Source of the DNA: Hydractinia symbiolongicarpus
Taxonomy: Eukaryota > Cnidaria > Hydrozoa > Anthoathecata > Hydractiniidae
Assembly: GCF_029227915.1 (NCBI RefSeq)
Contig: NC_079877.1
Coordinates: forward strand, 930,001 to 994,000
Direction: 5' to 3'
Length of the DNA stretch: 64,000 nucleotides
The notes beneath the pieces are model-generated. The model did no database searches. It saw only the letters and a list, made by a program, of their open reading frames with translations, and had not been told where the DNA came from. This document shows positions 27,901 through 34,947 of the stretch, piece by piece. A program made the position numbers and the translations under genes. Each line of letters starts with the position of its first letter. Position 1 is the stretch's first letter.

Positions 27901-29414
27901 GTTTTCAAAAATGTTTTCATTTTTGATAAAACGCTTAATGAAAGAGGTTTAATCGCCGGCAAACGGAAACCCGCGATTTCCCGTAAATCCCGGACTCGGC
28001 CCGTATAGTCGAAAGTATACAAAGAAAGTACCCTGCGAGTAAACTCATTTCCAGAACGATTTTTTAAATTATCTTTTCACCACTAAAAAGCAATGAGACT
28101 TGTAGTTTTCAAAAATGTTTTCATTTTTAATGAGACGCTGAATAAAAGAAGTTTAATCGCCGGCAAACGAAAACCCGCGATTTCCCGTAAATCCCGGACT
28201 TGGCCCGTATAGTCGAATATATACAAAGAAAGTACCCTGTGATTAACCTCATTTCCAGTACGATTTTTTAAATTATCTTTTCACCACTAAAACGCATGAG
28301 ACTCGTAGTTTTCAAAAATGTTTTCATTTTGATGAGACGCGGAATAAAAGACGTTTAATCGCTGGCAAACGAAAACCCGCGATTTCCCGTAAATCCCGAA
28401 CTCGGCCCGTATAGTCAAAAGTATACAAAGAAAGTACTCAGGGAGTAAACTCATTTCCAGAACGATTTTTTAAATTATCTTTTCGTCACTAAAACGCATG
28501 AGACTTGTAGTTTTCAAAAATGTTTTCATTTTTGATGAGACGCTGAATAAAAGACGTTTAATCGCCGGCAAACGAAAACCAGCGATTTCCCGTAAATCCA
28601 GGACTCGGCCCGTATAGTCAAAAGTATACAAAGAAAGGACTCAGGGAGTAAACCCATTTTCAGAACGATTTTTTAAATTATTTTTTCGCCACTAAAACGC
28701 GTGAGACTTGTAGTTTTCAAAAATGTTTTCATTTTTGATAAGACGCTTAATGAAAGAGGTTTAATCGCCGGCAAACGGAAACCCGCGATTTCCCGTTAAT
28801 CCCGGACTCGGCCCGTATAGTCGAAAGTATACAAAGAAAGTACCCTGCGAGTAAACTCATTTCCAGAACGATTTTTTAAATTATCTTTTCACCACTAAAA
28901 AGCAATGAGACTTGTAGTTTTCAAAAATGTTTTCATTTTTGATGAGACGCTGAATAAAAGAAGTTTAATCGCCGGCAAACGAAAACCCGCGATTTCCCGT
29001 AAATCCCGGGCTTGGCCCGTATAGTCGAATATATACAAAGAAAGTACCCTGTGATTAAACTCATTTCCAGTACGATTTTTTAAATTATCTTTTCACCACT
29101 AAAACGCATGAGACTCGTAGTTTTCAAAAATGTTTTCATTTTTGATGAGACGCGGAATAAAAGACGTTTAATCGCTGGCAAACGAAAACCCGCGATTTCC
29201 CGTAAATCCCGGACTCGGCCCGTATAGTCAAAAGTATACAAAGAAACTACCCAGGGAGTAAACTCATTCCCCGAACGATTTTTTAAATTATTTTTTCACC
29301 ACTAAAACGCATAAGACTTGTAGTTTTCAAAAATGTTTTCATTTTTGATGAGACGCTGAATAAAAGAAGTTTAATCGCCGACAAACGAAAACCCGCGATT
29401 TCCCGTAAATCCCG
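24992..29414 (+). repeat. Satellite sub-block with 12-monomer unit (2433 bp) and new monomer variants
   Basis: The segment 26211-26981 recurs at 28644-29414 with an offset of 2433 bp (12 x 203 minus 3). Shared markers are AACCCATTTTCAG, CTCATTCCCCGAACG and CGCCGACAAACG. Two variants absent from 1-26 kb appear here: AAAAAGCAATGAGAC, and a form with CGCGTGAGAC, GATAAGACG or GATAAAACGCTTAATG, GAAAGAGG and AAACGGAAACC. A 4-bp deletion (AAGTTTGCCGG) is near 27142. The block ends at CCCGTAAATCCCG, where the composite insertion begins. Confidence 0.85.
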
Positions 29415-29421
29415 TAAGATA
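29415..29421. other. Filler at left junction of the composite insertion
   Basis: Seven nucleotides, TAAGATA, separate the + satellite (ending CCCG at 29414) from the inverted satellite piece (starting at 29422). They match neither side, so they are either untemplated or copied from an unknown source. The flanks form a near-perfect fold-back: CCGTAAATCCCG before it and CGGGATTTACGG after it. Confidence 0.7.
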
Positions 29422-29722
29422 GAGTCCGGGATTTACGGGAAATCGCGGGTTTCCGTTTGCCGGCGATTAAACCTCTTTCATTAAGCGTTTTATCAAAAAT
29501 GAAAACATTTTTGAAAACTACAAGTCTCACGCGTTTTAGTGGCGAAAAAATAATTTAAAAAATCGTTCTGGAAATGAGTTTACTCCCAGAGTACTTTCTT
29601 TGTATACTTTTGACTATACGGGCCGAGTTCGGGATTACGGGAAATCGCGGGTTTTCGTTTGCCAGCGATTAAACGTCTTTTATTCCGCGTCTCATCAAAA
29701 ATGAAAACATTTTTGAAAACTA
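29422..29722 (-). repeat. Inverted satellite fragment (about 1.5 monomers), copy of 27696-27997
   Basis: Read on the - strand this is ordinary satellite. It matches 27696-27997 including the rare GTACTCTGGGAG (original near 27826), the CCCGAACTCGG variant and the AAACGGAAACC/GATAAAACGC monomer. The only difference I found is one missing base (GGGATTACGG near 29632). Its outer end corresponds to ACTC at 27994-27997. Its inner end stops at TAGTTTTCAAAA, directly against the 3' end of the - strand retrotransposon copy. It is the only satellite in the window in this orientation. Confidence 0.9.
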
Positions 29723-30083
29723 AAATATATATTAAAATGTGTCAAAATAATCAAATAAATAAATAAATCAGGATAAGTCACTGTGAAGGAGAATGGCATA
29801 GTTGATCGTAAGTGTGAATGTGTGACTATATATATATTAAAATGTGTCAAAATAATCAAATAAATAAATAAAATTTTCAGACACTGAGTCAAAAAGAGGC
29901 ATCAGAATTGTTAAAACACCAACTGAGGTGAAATGCTATGACAGACTACTAAGAAAGCACAAGTTCAGACATCATCATACACAATGATACTGTTTCAAAA
30001 GAGGCGTATGGTGCACAATTGCCCAATACACCGAACCCGGATGCACGAAATGAAAAATCCCTTGTGTCACATATGAATATATA
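29723..30083 (-). other. 3' UTR of retrotransposon copy A with partial internal duplication
   Basis: Non-coding tail after the RT stop. It is identical to copy B from the stop to the equivalent of 34705 (29767). After that, copy A repeats an AT-rich 3' UTR segment (TTTATTTATTTGATTATTTT and following) already present about 105 nt upstream, so the same block lies at 29723-29767 and about 29829-29872. This could be a reverse-transcriptase backward jump or a variable-number 3' UTR repeat of the family. Confidence 0.8.
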
Positions 30084-31835
30084 TTACCATTCGTGCTTAG
30101 AAATATACCGTTTAAAATTCACAAAAGATTTTTCATTCCGCACATCCAAGCCCAGTGCATTGAACAACCGTGCACCATAGTAGCTCGTAGTCTTTCGGCC
30201 AGCTTCTGTTCTAACTTTTGGTAATCTTATCTGCGACTTGTTACCTCTCGTGTTGATATTATGATTCACCAGCTCGTATTGAATATTGCTAACGTTATCA
30301 ATTTTATGGAGAATCTTGAAAACATCTGTGACAGCTTTTCTTTTACGTTCGTTTTCAATAGAAATCGAATGTTCTCCAGTATTATGAATGATAGTGTTAG
30401 CACGATTATGAAGTCCTTCAAATTTCATTTTCCAAGAATTACTTTGGTTACAATATACAGGATAACAGTAGTGAAATATTGGTTTGATCAACGCGTTATA
30501 TATGGAATTAGCTACCACAGGAGAAATCTGATGTCGTAATTTCTTCAATAAGTATATACGAGAGCAAATCTTCTTATACACCTTGCTGTAGTGTTCGTTC
30601 AGGTTCAGATGAGAATCTAACGTTATACCAAGATATTCGTAAGTAGCAGACTGGCTGATGGTAGTAGATAAAATTTCAACATTACAATCATCCACATTTG
30701 ACAATCTATTTCCATACATAACAAATTCCGTTTTTCCTTTTTTCATGTTGAGAATAAGACAATTATCTCTAATCCAGGATTGTACAACATCAGCTTCTTT
30801 GTTAATAACGGATACAATGTGACGTTCGTTTTTATGAGAGTAGTACAACACTGTGTCATCAGCGTATTTCAAAATAGAGCAGTTCTTTAATCGAAAATGC
30901 AAATCATTCAGAAGAATGATGAACAAAAGAGGGCCAAGAATGGATCCCTGTGGAACACCATGAGTGATACTCTCCGTTCTAGAACTGGTACCTTCAAAAT
31001 TTACTAATTGGGATCTATTGAATAAATAGTCACTTATCCATGATAGCTCATTCTCTGTTATACCGTAGTATGGTAATTTGTGAAGTAAACATGAATGGTG
31101 TACGGTGTCAAATGCTTTAGAAAAGTCCATATAAAGTACTCCAGTCTTGTTTCCTTTGTCCATGTTATTACGTATATGGTTGACTAGGTTGGTAACAGCA
31201 TGCTGTGTGGATCTTTTCTTACGGAAGCCATATTGATAAGGACTGAAGAGGCCGTTCGATTCAAAGTACTGTGATAGTTGATCAGAGGCAATTTTTTCAA
31301 CTACTTTCGATATCACGTTGAGGACGGATATTGGACGATAATTTGAGAACAAATGTTTTGCTTCTGACTTGTATATAGGTGTTACTTTGGCAGTCTTTTC
31401 GATCGTTGGAAAAATGCCAGATTTGAAACTGTGATTAATCAAAAATGATAGCGGTGCTGCTAGTTCCTCAGCTGCATCCTTTATAAGTAAAGCTGGGAGA
31501 TCGTCAATACCGGAAGCTTTTGATGAATTAATTTCTTTCAACACTTTGATCGTCTCTGAAATTTCAACATGTTGGAATTTGAATGATAAATGTTGTGGAT
31601 TGACGTTAGTTAGATAAAAGGATCCATTAAATGGCAACCATGTTAAATTCGTGATAGATGGGATGGAATTTACAAGTGTAGATCCTACTGTTGCAAAAAA
31701 GTGGCAGAATCCATCAGCTATTTGCTTCTTATCTGTGATAGTTTCATTTCCAATTTTAAATGATCTAGATGCACTTTCATTGTTTTTTACAGGATACGAC
31801 TTTTTGATTTGCTTCCAGAAGTCTTTCGGGCTGGT
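29767..31835 (-). repeat. Left arm of 2069-bp inverted repeat (retrotransposon head-to-head)
   Basis: This segment is the reverse complement of 32637-34705; paired coordinates always sum to 64472, so there is no indel between the arms. The encoded protein is identical over the overlap and I saw no nucleotide difference in the parts compared. The arms are separated by 31836-32636. The arms diverge outside 29767 and 34705. Confidence 0.95.
30007..30179 (-). other. 60-bp RNA hairpin across the stop codon, copy A
   Basis: Mirror image of the stem described in copy B. On the - strand the 5' arm is 30179-30120 (end of the RT frame) and the 3' arm is 30066-30007 (start of the 3' UTR), with the stop codon in the loop. 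The sequence is identical to copy B here, so it adds no independent evidence of conservation. Confidence 0.85.
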
Positions 31836-32663
31836 ACCGTTCTCCCGAAAAAGTGAGCGGATGTGATTTGCTTTTGCTTGTCGAATGAGATACGACACGA
31901 GATTTCGCACTCTTCTGTAACTTGACCAGTCATTTTCACTATTTGTACGTTTTGCACAACGGAGATAATAATCACGAGTGTTCATTTTCGTTTTAATATC
32001 TCTCGACATCCAAGGATTTTGCATACCTCGAATTTTCCTTTCAACTAATGGTGCATGTTTGTTGATAACAATTGTCAAATAATGTTTGAACAAGTTCCAT
32101 GATGAATTCATATTATCTTCAACAAAGCAATTTTTCCACGGCACATTTCTAAGTTCATCCTTAAAAAGATCCTTGTTAAATTTTGAATAATCACGAGTAA
32201 ACAATTTACGAGAAGCGTATTTCTTTACATGCATTTTACGTACAATTCCCACAAGGTCGTGGTCACTGATGGAGTTGGCATCAACAAAAGATTTTGATAT
32301 TTTTGTTGAATCTGTTGTCAAAAAGATATCGATTAACGTTTTACTAATACTTCTCGTTGCTTCTTTTATCATTTGTTTAAAACCATTAGTAGCAAAAATA
32401 TCTTTTATATCGACATGGTCGTTTGGTTTCAAATAGTTACAATTTAGATCACCGGTAATTAAGCATTCTTTACCTTCATCCGTAACGGTTGTTATCATGT
32501 CATTAAGTTTTGCGTCGAAGTTTATGTCGATGTACTTTGAGTTATCAGGGGGTTTATATACTGAACACAATAAAATTGATTTTGTGTTAGGAATAAGAAT
32601 TTCTATCCAGATACCTTCAATTCCTTCAGTTTCTAGACCAGCCCGAAAGACTTCTGGAAGCAA
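30084..32663 (-). CDS. Endonuclease/reverse transcriptase polyprotein of non-LTR element, copy A, partial
   Basis: An open frame of 859 residues encodes the retrotransposition enzyme, which would nick target DNA and copy the element RNA onto it. Residues 1-9 are read from the inverted neighbour across the 32636/32637 junction and are not native; homology starts at Leu10. Endonuclease remnant, about 10-150: YKPPD (36-40), GDLN (71-74), IDIF (111-114) and SDHD (133-136), the last being the catalytic Asp-His pair of the apurinic-endonuclease family. The N-terminal catalytic Asn and Glu motifs are missing, so this copy should not nick DNA. Reverse transcriptase, about 424-690: YMDFSKAFD (511-519, first catalytic Asp 513), GVPQGSILGPLLF (569-581) and YADDT (600-604). 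The end has YYGARLFNALGLDVR and NFKRYI (828-854), a C-terminal motif typical of CR1/L2-like proteins. No RNase H or zinc knuckle is visible. There is no stop or frameshift, so the copy is young. Confidence 0.92.
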   Translation of the reverse strand: MLPEVFRAGLETEGIEGIWIEILIPNTKSILLCSVYKPPDNSKYIDINFDAKLNDMITTVTDEGKECLITGDLNCNYLKPNDHVDIKDIFATNGFKQMIKEATRSISKTLIDIFLTTDSTKISKSFVDANSISDHDLVGIVRKMHVKKYASRKLFTRDYSKFNKDLFKDELRNVPWKNCFVEDNMNSSWNLFKHYLTIVINKHAPLVERKIRGMQNPWMSRDIKTKMNTRDYYLRCAKRTNSENDWSSYRRVRNLVSYLIRQAKANHIRSLFRENGTSPKDFWKQIKKSYPVKNNESASRSFKIGNETITDKKQIADGFCHFFATVGSTLVNSIPSITNLTWLPFNGSFYLTNVNPQHLSFKFQHVEISETIKVLKEINSSKASGIDDLPALLIKDAAEELAAPLSFLINHSFKSGIFPTIEKTAKVTPIYKSEAKHLFSNYRPISVLNVISKVVEKIASDQLSQYFESNGLFSPYQYGFRKKRSTQHAVTNLVNHIRNNMDKGNKTGVLYMDFSKAFDTVHHSCLLHKLPYYGITENELSWISDYLFNRSQLVNFEGTSSRTESITHGVPQGSILGPLLFIILLNDLHFRLKNCSILKYADDTVLYYSHKNERHIVSVINKEADVVQSWIRDNCLILNMKKGKTEFVMYGNRLSNVDDCNVEILSTTISQSATYEYLGITLDSHLNLNEHYSKVYKKICSRIYLLKKLRHQISPVVANSIYNALIKPIFHYCYPVYCNQSNSWKMKFEGLHNRANTIIHNTGEHSISIENERKRKAVTDVFKILHKIDNVSNIQYELVNHNINTRGNKSQIRLPKVRTEAGRKTTSYYGARLFNALGLDVRNEKSFVNFKRYISKHEW
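31836..32636 (-). other. Single-copy spacer of the palindrome: endonuclease and linker of copy A
   Basis: This part of copy A (residues 10-276 of the frame) has no partner in copy B. It contains all remaining endonuclease motifs (YKPPD, GDLN, SDHD) and a basic linker. Its presence makes the inverted repeat asymmetric, so a pure end-to-end fold-back cannot by itself explain the structure. Confidence 0.85.
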
Positions 32664-34388
32664 ATCAAAAAGTCGTATCCTGTAAAAAACAATGAAAGTG
32701 CATCTAGATCATTTAAAATTGGAAATGAAACTATCACAGATAAGAAGCAAATAGCTGATGGATTCTGCCACTTTTTTGCAACAGTAGGATCTACACTTGT
32801 AAATTCCATCCCATCTATCACGAATTTAACATGGTTGCCATTTAATGGATCCTTTTATCTAACTAACGTCAATCCACAACATTTATCATTCAAATTCCAA
32901 CATGTTGAAATTTCAGAGACGATCAAAGTGTTGAAAGAAATTAATTCATCAAAAGCTTCCGGTATTGACGATCTCCCAGCTTTACTTATAAAGGATGCAG
33001 CTGAGGAACTAGCAGCACCGCTATCATTTTTGATTAATCACAGTTTCAAATCTGGCATTTTTCCAACGATCGAAAAGACTGCCAAAGTAACACCTATATA
33101 CAAGTCAGAAGCAAAACATTTGTTCTCAAATTATCGTCCAATATCCGTCCTCAACGTGATATCGAAAGTAGTTGAAAAAATTGCCTCTGATCAACTATCA
33201 CAGTACTTTGAATCGAACGGCCTCTTCAGTCCTTATCAATATGGCTTCCGTAAGAAAAGATCCACACAGCATGCTGTTACCAACCTAGTCAACCATATAC
33301 GTAATAACATGGACAAAGGAAACAAGACTGGAGTACTTTATATGGACTTTTCTAAAGCATTTGACACCGTACACCATTCATGTTTACTTCACAAATTACC
33401 ATACTACGGTATAACAGAGAATGAGCTATCATGGATAAGTGACTATTTATTCAATAGATCCCAATTAGTAAATTTTGAAGGTACCAGTTCTAGAACGGAG
33501 AGTATCACTCATGGTGTTCCACAGGGATCCATTCTTGGCCCTCTTTTGTTCATCATTCTTCTGAATGATTTGCATTTTCGATTAAAGAACTGCTCTATTT
33601 TGAAATACGCTGATGACACAGTGTTGTACTACTCTCATAAAAACGAACGTCACATTGTATCCGTTATTAACAAAGAAGCTGATGTTGTACAATCCTGGAT
33701 TAGAGATAATTGTCTTATTCTCAACATGAAAAAAGGAAAAACGGAATTTGTTATGTATGGAAATAGATTGTCAAATGTGGATGATTGTAATGTTGAAATT
33801 TTATCTACTACCATCAGCCAGTCTGCTACTTACGAATATCTTGGTATAACGTTAGATTCTCATCTGAACCTGAACGAACACTACAGCAAGGTGTATAAGA
33901 AGATTTGCTCTCGTATATACTTATTGAAGAAATTACGACATCAGATTTCTCCTGTGGTAGCTAATTCCATATATAACGCGTTGATCAAACCAATATTTCA
34001 CTACTGTTATCCTGTATATTGTAACCAAAGTAATTCTTGGAAAATGAAATTTGAAGGACTTCATAATCGTGCTAACACTATCATTCATAATACTGGAGAA
34101 CATTCGATTTCTATTGAAAACGAACGTAAAAGAAAAGCTGTCACAGATGTTTTCAAGATTCTCCATAAAATTGATAACGTTAGCAATATTCAATACGAGC
34201 TGGTGAATCATAATATCAACACGAGAGGTAACAAGTCGCAGATAAGATTACCAAAAGTTAGAACAGAAGCTGGCCGAAAGACTACGAGCTACTATGGTGC
34301 ACGGTTGTTCAATGCACTGGGCTTGGATGTGCGGAATGAAAAATCTTTTGTGAATTTTAAACGGTATATTTCTAAGCACGAATGGTAA
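32637..34388 (+). CDS. Reverse transcriptase of non-LTR element, copy B, 5'-truncated
   Basis: The frame is open from the junction codon at 32637 to the TAA at 34386-34388. A stop (TAG, 32634-32636) lies directly upstream, so no native start exists; a TTG at 32835 is the first alternative start and would give 517 residues. Counting from that TTG, the catalytic RT motifs are YMDFSKAFD (169-177), GVPQGSILGPLLF (227-239) and YADDT (258-262). The C-terminal motif YYGARLFNALGLDVR and NFKRYI is at 486-512. The endonuclease is wholly absent. The protein is identical to residues 277-859 of copy A. The catalytic core looks intact, but without a promoter, a proper start and an endonuclease it is probably a dead insertion. 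The clade (CR1, L2 or other Jockey-superclade) is uncertain. Confidence 0.9.
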   Translation, partial: TSPKDFWKQIKKSYPVKNNESASRSFKIGNETITDKKQIADGFCHFFATVGSTLVNSIPSITNLTWLPFNGSFYLTNVNPQHLSFKFQHVEISETIKVLKEINSSKASGIDDLPALLIKDAAEELAAPLSFLINHSFKSGIFPTIEKTAKVTPIYKSEAKHLFSNYRPISVLNVISKVVEKIASDQLSQYFESNGLFSPYQYGFRKKRSTQHAVTNLVNHIRNNMDKGNKTGVLYMDFSKAFDTVHHSCLLHKLPYYGITENELSWISDYLFNRSQLVNFEGTSSRTESITHGVPQGSILGPLLFIILLNDLHFRLKNCSILKYADDTVLYYSHKNERHIVSVINKEADVVQSWIRDNCLILNMKKGKTEFVMYGNRLSNVDDCNVEILSTTISQSATYEYLGITLDSHLNLNEHYSKVYKKICSRIYLLKKLRHQISPVVANSIYNALIKPIFHYCYPVYCNQSNSWKMKFEGLHNRANTIIHNTGEHSISIENERKRKAVTDVFKILHKIDNVSNIQYELVNHNINTRGNKSQIRLPKVRTEAGRKTTSYYGARLFNALGLDVRNEKSFVNFKRYISKHEW

Positions 34389-34465
34389 TATATATTCATA
34401 TGTGACACAAGGGATTTTTCATTTCGTGCATCCGGGTTCGGTGTATTGGGCAATTGTGCACCATA
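34293..34465 (+). other. 60-bp RNA hairpin spanning the RT stop codon, copy B
   Basis: Bases 34293-34352, coding for the C-terminal YYGARLFNALGLDVR region, pair with 34406-34465 in the 3' UTR. Paired positions sum to 68758 throughout. I checked each of the 60 pairs: 45 are Watson-Crick and 15 are G-U, with no mismatch or bulge. G is in the 5' arm at seven wobbles (34303, 34304, 34314, 34320, 34321, 34331, 34334) and in the 3' arm at eight. The 53-nt loop (34353-34405) holds the stop codon. On the antisense strand these wobbles would be A-C mismatches, so the helix exists fully only in the sense RNA. A role in template recognition, translation termination or stability is inference. Confidence 0.88.
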
Positions 34466-34887
34466 CGCCTCTTTTGAAACAGTATCATTGTGTATGATGA
34501 TGTCTGAACTTGTGCTTTCTTAGTAGTCTGTCATAGCATTTCACCTCAGTTGGTGTTTTAACAATTCTGATGCCTCTTTTTGACTCAGTGTCTGAAAATT
34601 TTATTTATTTATTTGATTATTTTGACACATTTTAATATATATATAGTCACACATTCACACTTACGATCAACTATGCCATTCTCCTTCACAGTGACTTATC
34701 CTGATACGTGCCTACTTGCTTACTCATCACTCGTCTTTATCCAAGAGTGCTACACTTACTAACTATGCCTCTTCGAAACCAAAATTTTTATAGTATTTTT
34801 AGCTTTTACTTTCATTTATTTTTGTACAGGTCCTGCATTGATACCAGATATGTATATATTCTGACGTAGTCAACCTGTGTAAATATG
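34389..34887 (+). other. 3' UTR of retrotransposon copy B
   Basis: About 500 nt of non-coding sequence between the RT stop and the (AAT)n tail. It begins with the 3' half of the stop-codon hairpin. A related word occurs three times: ACGCCTCTTTTGAAAC (near 34465), ATGCCTCTTTTTGACTC (near 34570) and ATGCCTCTTCGAAACC (near 34766). An AT-rich stretch at 34599-34646 is the block duplicated in copy A. No gene is seen; short open frames here are incidental. Confidence 0.8.
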
Positions 34888-34906
34888 AATAATAATAATA
34901 ATAATA

Positions 34907-34947
<41 letters not shown>
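34888..34947 (+). repeat. (AAT)n microsatellite, 3' tail of the retrotransposon
   Basis: About twenty AAT units run from ATGAATAATAAT to the satellite junction, with one 1-base interruption (AATATAAT near 34909). It replaces poly(A) as the 3' end of the element, as in L2/CR1-like families that end in short tandem repeats. It marks the true 3' terminus, which copy A lacks. Confidence 0.93.

Larger units (their letters stand above)
1..29414 (+). repeat. 203-bp satellite array, left block (about 145 monomers)
   Basis: Tandem monomers of exactly 203 bp fill this block. Starts of the shared ACTCATTTCC word fall at 1, 204, 407, 610, 813 and so on, and position 14617 is still exactly 1 + 72 x 203. 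The monomer has an ACTCATTTCC/AGAACG head, a T-rich stretch, CACTAAAACGCA, a TTTTCAAAAATG/CATTTTTGA dyad, GAGACGC, AATCGCCGGCAAACG, CCCGCGATTTCCCGTAAATCC and CCCGTATAGTC. Counted by hand for one typical copy, GC is about 37%. Variants are diagnosed by CGCATGAGACTCG, CGCATAAGACTTG, CGCACGAGACTTGTAGTTCTC and GGGCTTGGCCCGTATAGTCGAATA. Because 203 is not a multiple of 3, no frame stays open through the array, and the few short frames in it are not genes. The order and near-identity of variants show amplification by unequal exchange. Centromeric or pericentromeric location is possible but not shown. Confidence 0.97.
29723..32636 (-). mobile_element. Non-LTR retrotransposon, 5'-truncated copy A (- strand)
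   Basis: A 2.9-kb fragment of a CR1/L2/Jockey-like non-LTR element lies with its 3' end to the left. It holds the distal endonuclease region, linker, full reverse transcriptase, C-terminal region and 3' UTR. Missing are the endonuclease N-terminus, any ORF1 and the 5' UTR. The 3' end is abnormal. After the UTR word equivalent to 34705, it jumps back about 105 nt to the TTTATTTATTTGATTATTTTGACACA segment in shortened form and ends in ATATATATTTTA against satellite, with no (AAT)n tail. It therefore does not look like the product of a standard target-primed insertion at that end. Its 5' end meets copy B head-to-head at 32636/32637. Confidence 0.9.
32637..34705 (+). repeat. Right arm of 2069-bp inverted repeat
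   Basis: Reverse complement of 29767-31835. The arm starts at ACCAGCCCG (32637) and ends at TATCCTGAT (34705). Beyond 34705 this copy continues with ACGTGCCTAC, whereas copy A goes into a repeated AT-rich block. Confidence 0.95.
32637..34947 (+). mobile_element. Non-LTR retrotransposon, 5'-truncated copy B (+ strand)
   Basis: A 2.3-kb fragment begins inside the linker (equivalent to Thr277 of copy A), runs through the RT, and has a complete 3' UTR ending in (AAT)n. The tail joins satellite at ACTCGGCCCG (34948). The right flank continues the sequence found after 27994, while the inverted piece at 29422-29722 ends at the equivalent of 27997. ACTC (4 bp) is therefore present on both sides and could be a short target-site duplication or microhomology. 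5' truncation and a microsatellite tail are typical of target-primed reverse transcription in L2/CR1-type families. Confidence 0.9.

Noticed and set aside
1-29414. CRISPR array
   Set aside because: The repeat unit is 203 bp and contiguous, with no unique spacers, no leader and no cas genes, and the context is eukaryotic.
30261-32821. Short frames opposite the RT gene (30261-30539 +, 31651-31866 +, 31787-31975 -, 32497-32685 +, 32633-32821 -, 33933-34211 -)
   Set aside because: All are antisense or alternate-frame shadows of the two RT copies, appearing in mirrored pairs whose coordinates sum to 64472.
32835-32837. TTG at 32835 as a genuine start codon for copy B
   Set aside because: The same reading frame continues upstream to the junction at 32637 with residues identical to copy A, so the TTG is an internal leucine codon and the copy is simply truncated.
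29422-34947. LTR retrotransposon, retrovirus-like element or DNA transposon
   Set aside because: There are no long terminal repeats, integrase, protease or transposase. The inverted repeat is a duplicated coding segment with RT, not terminal repeats of a DNA transposon.
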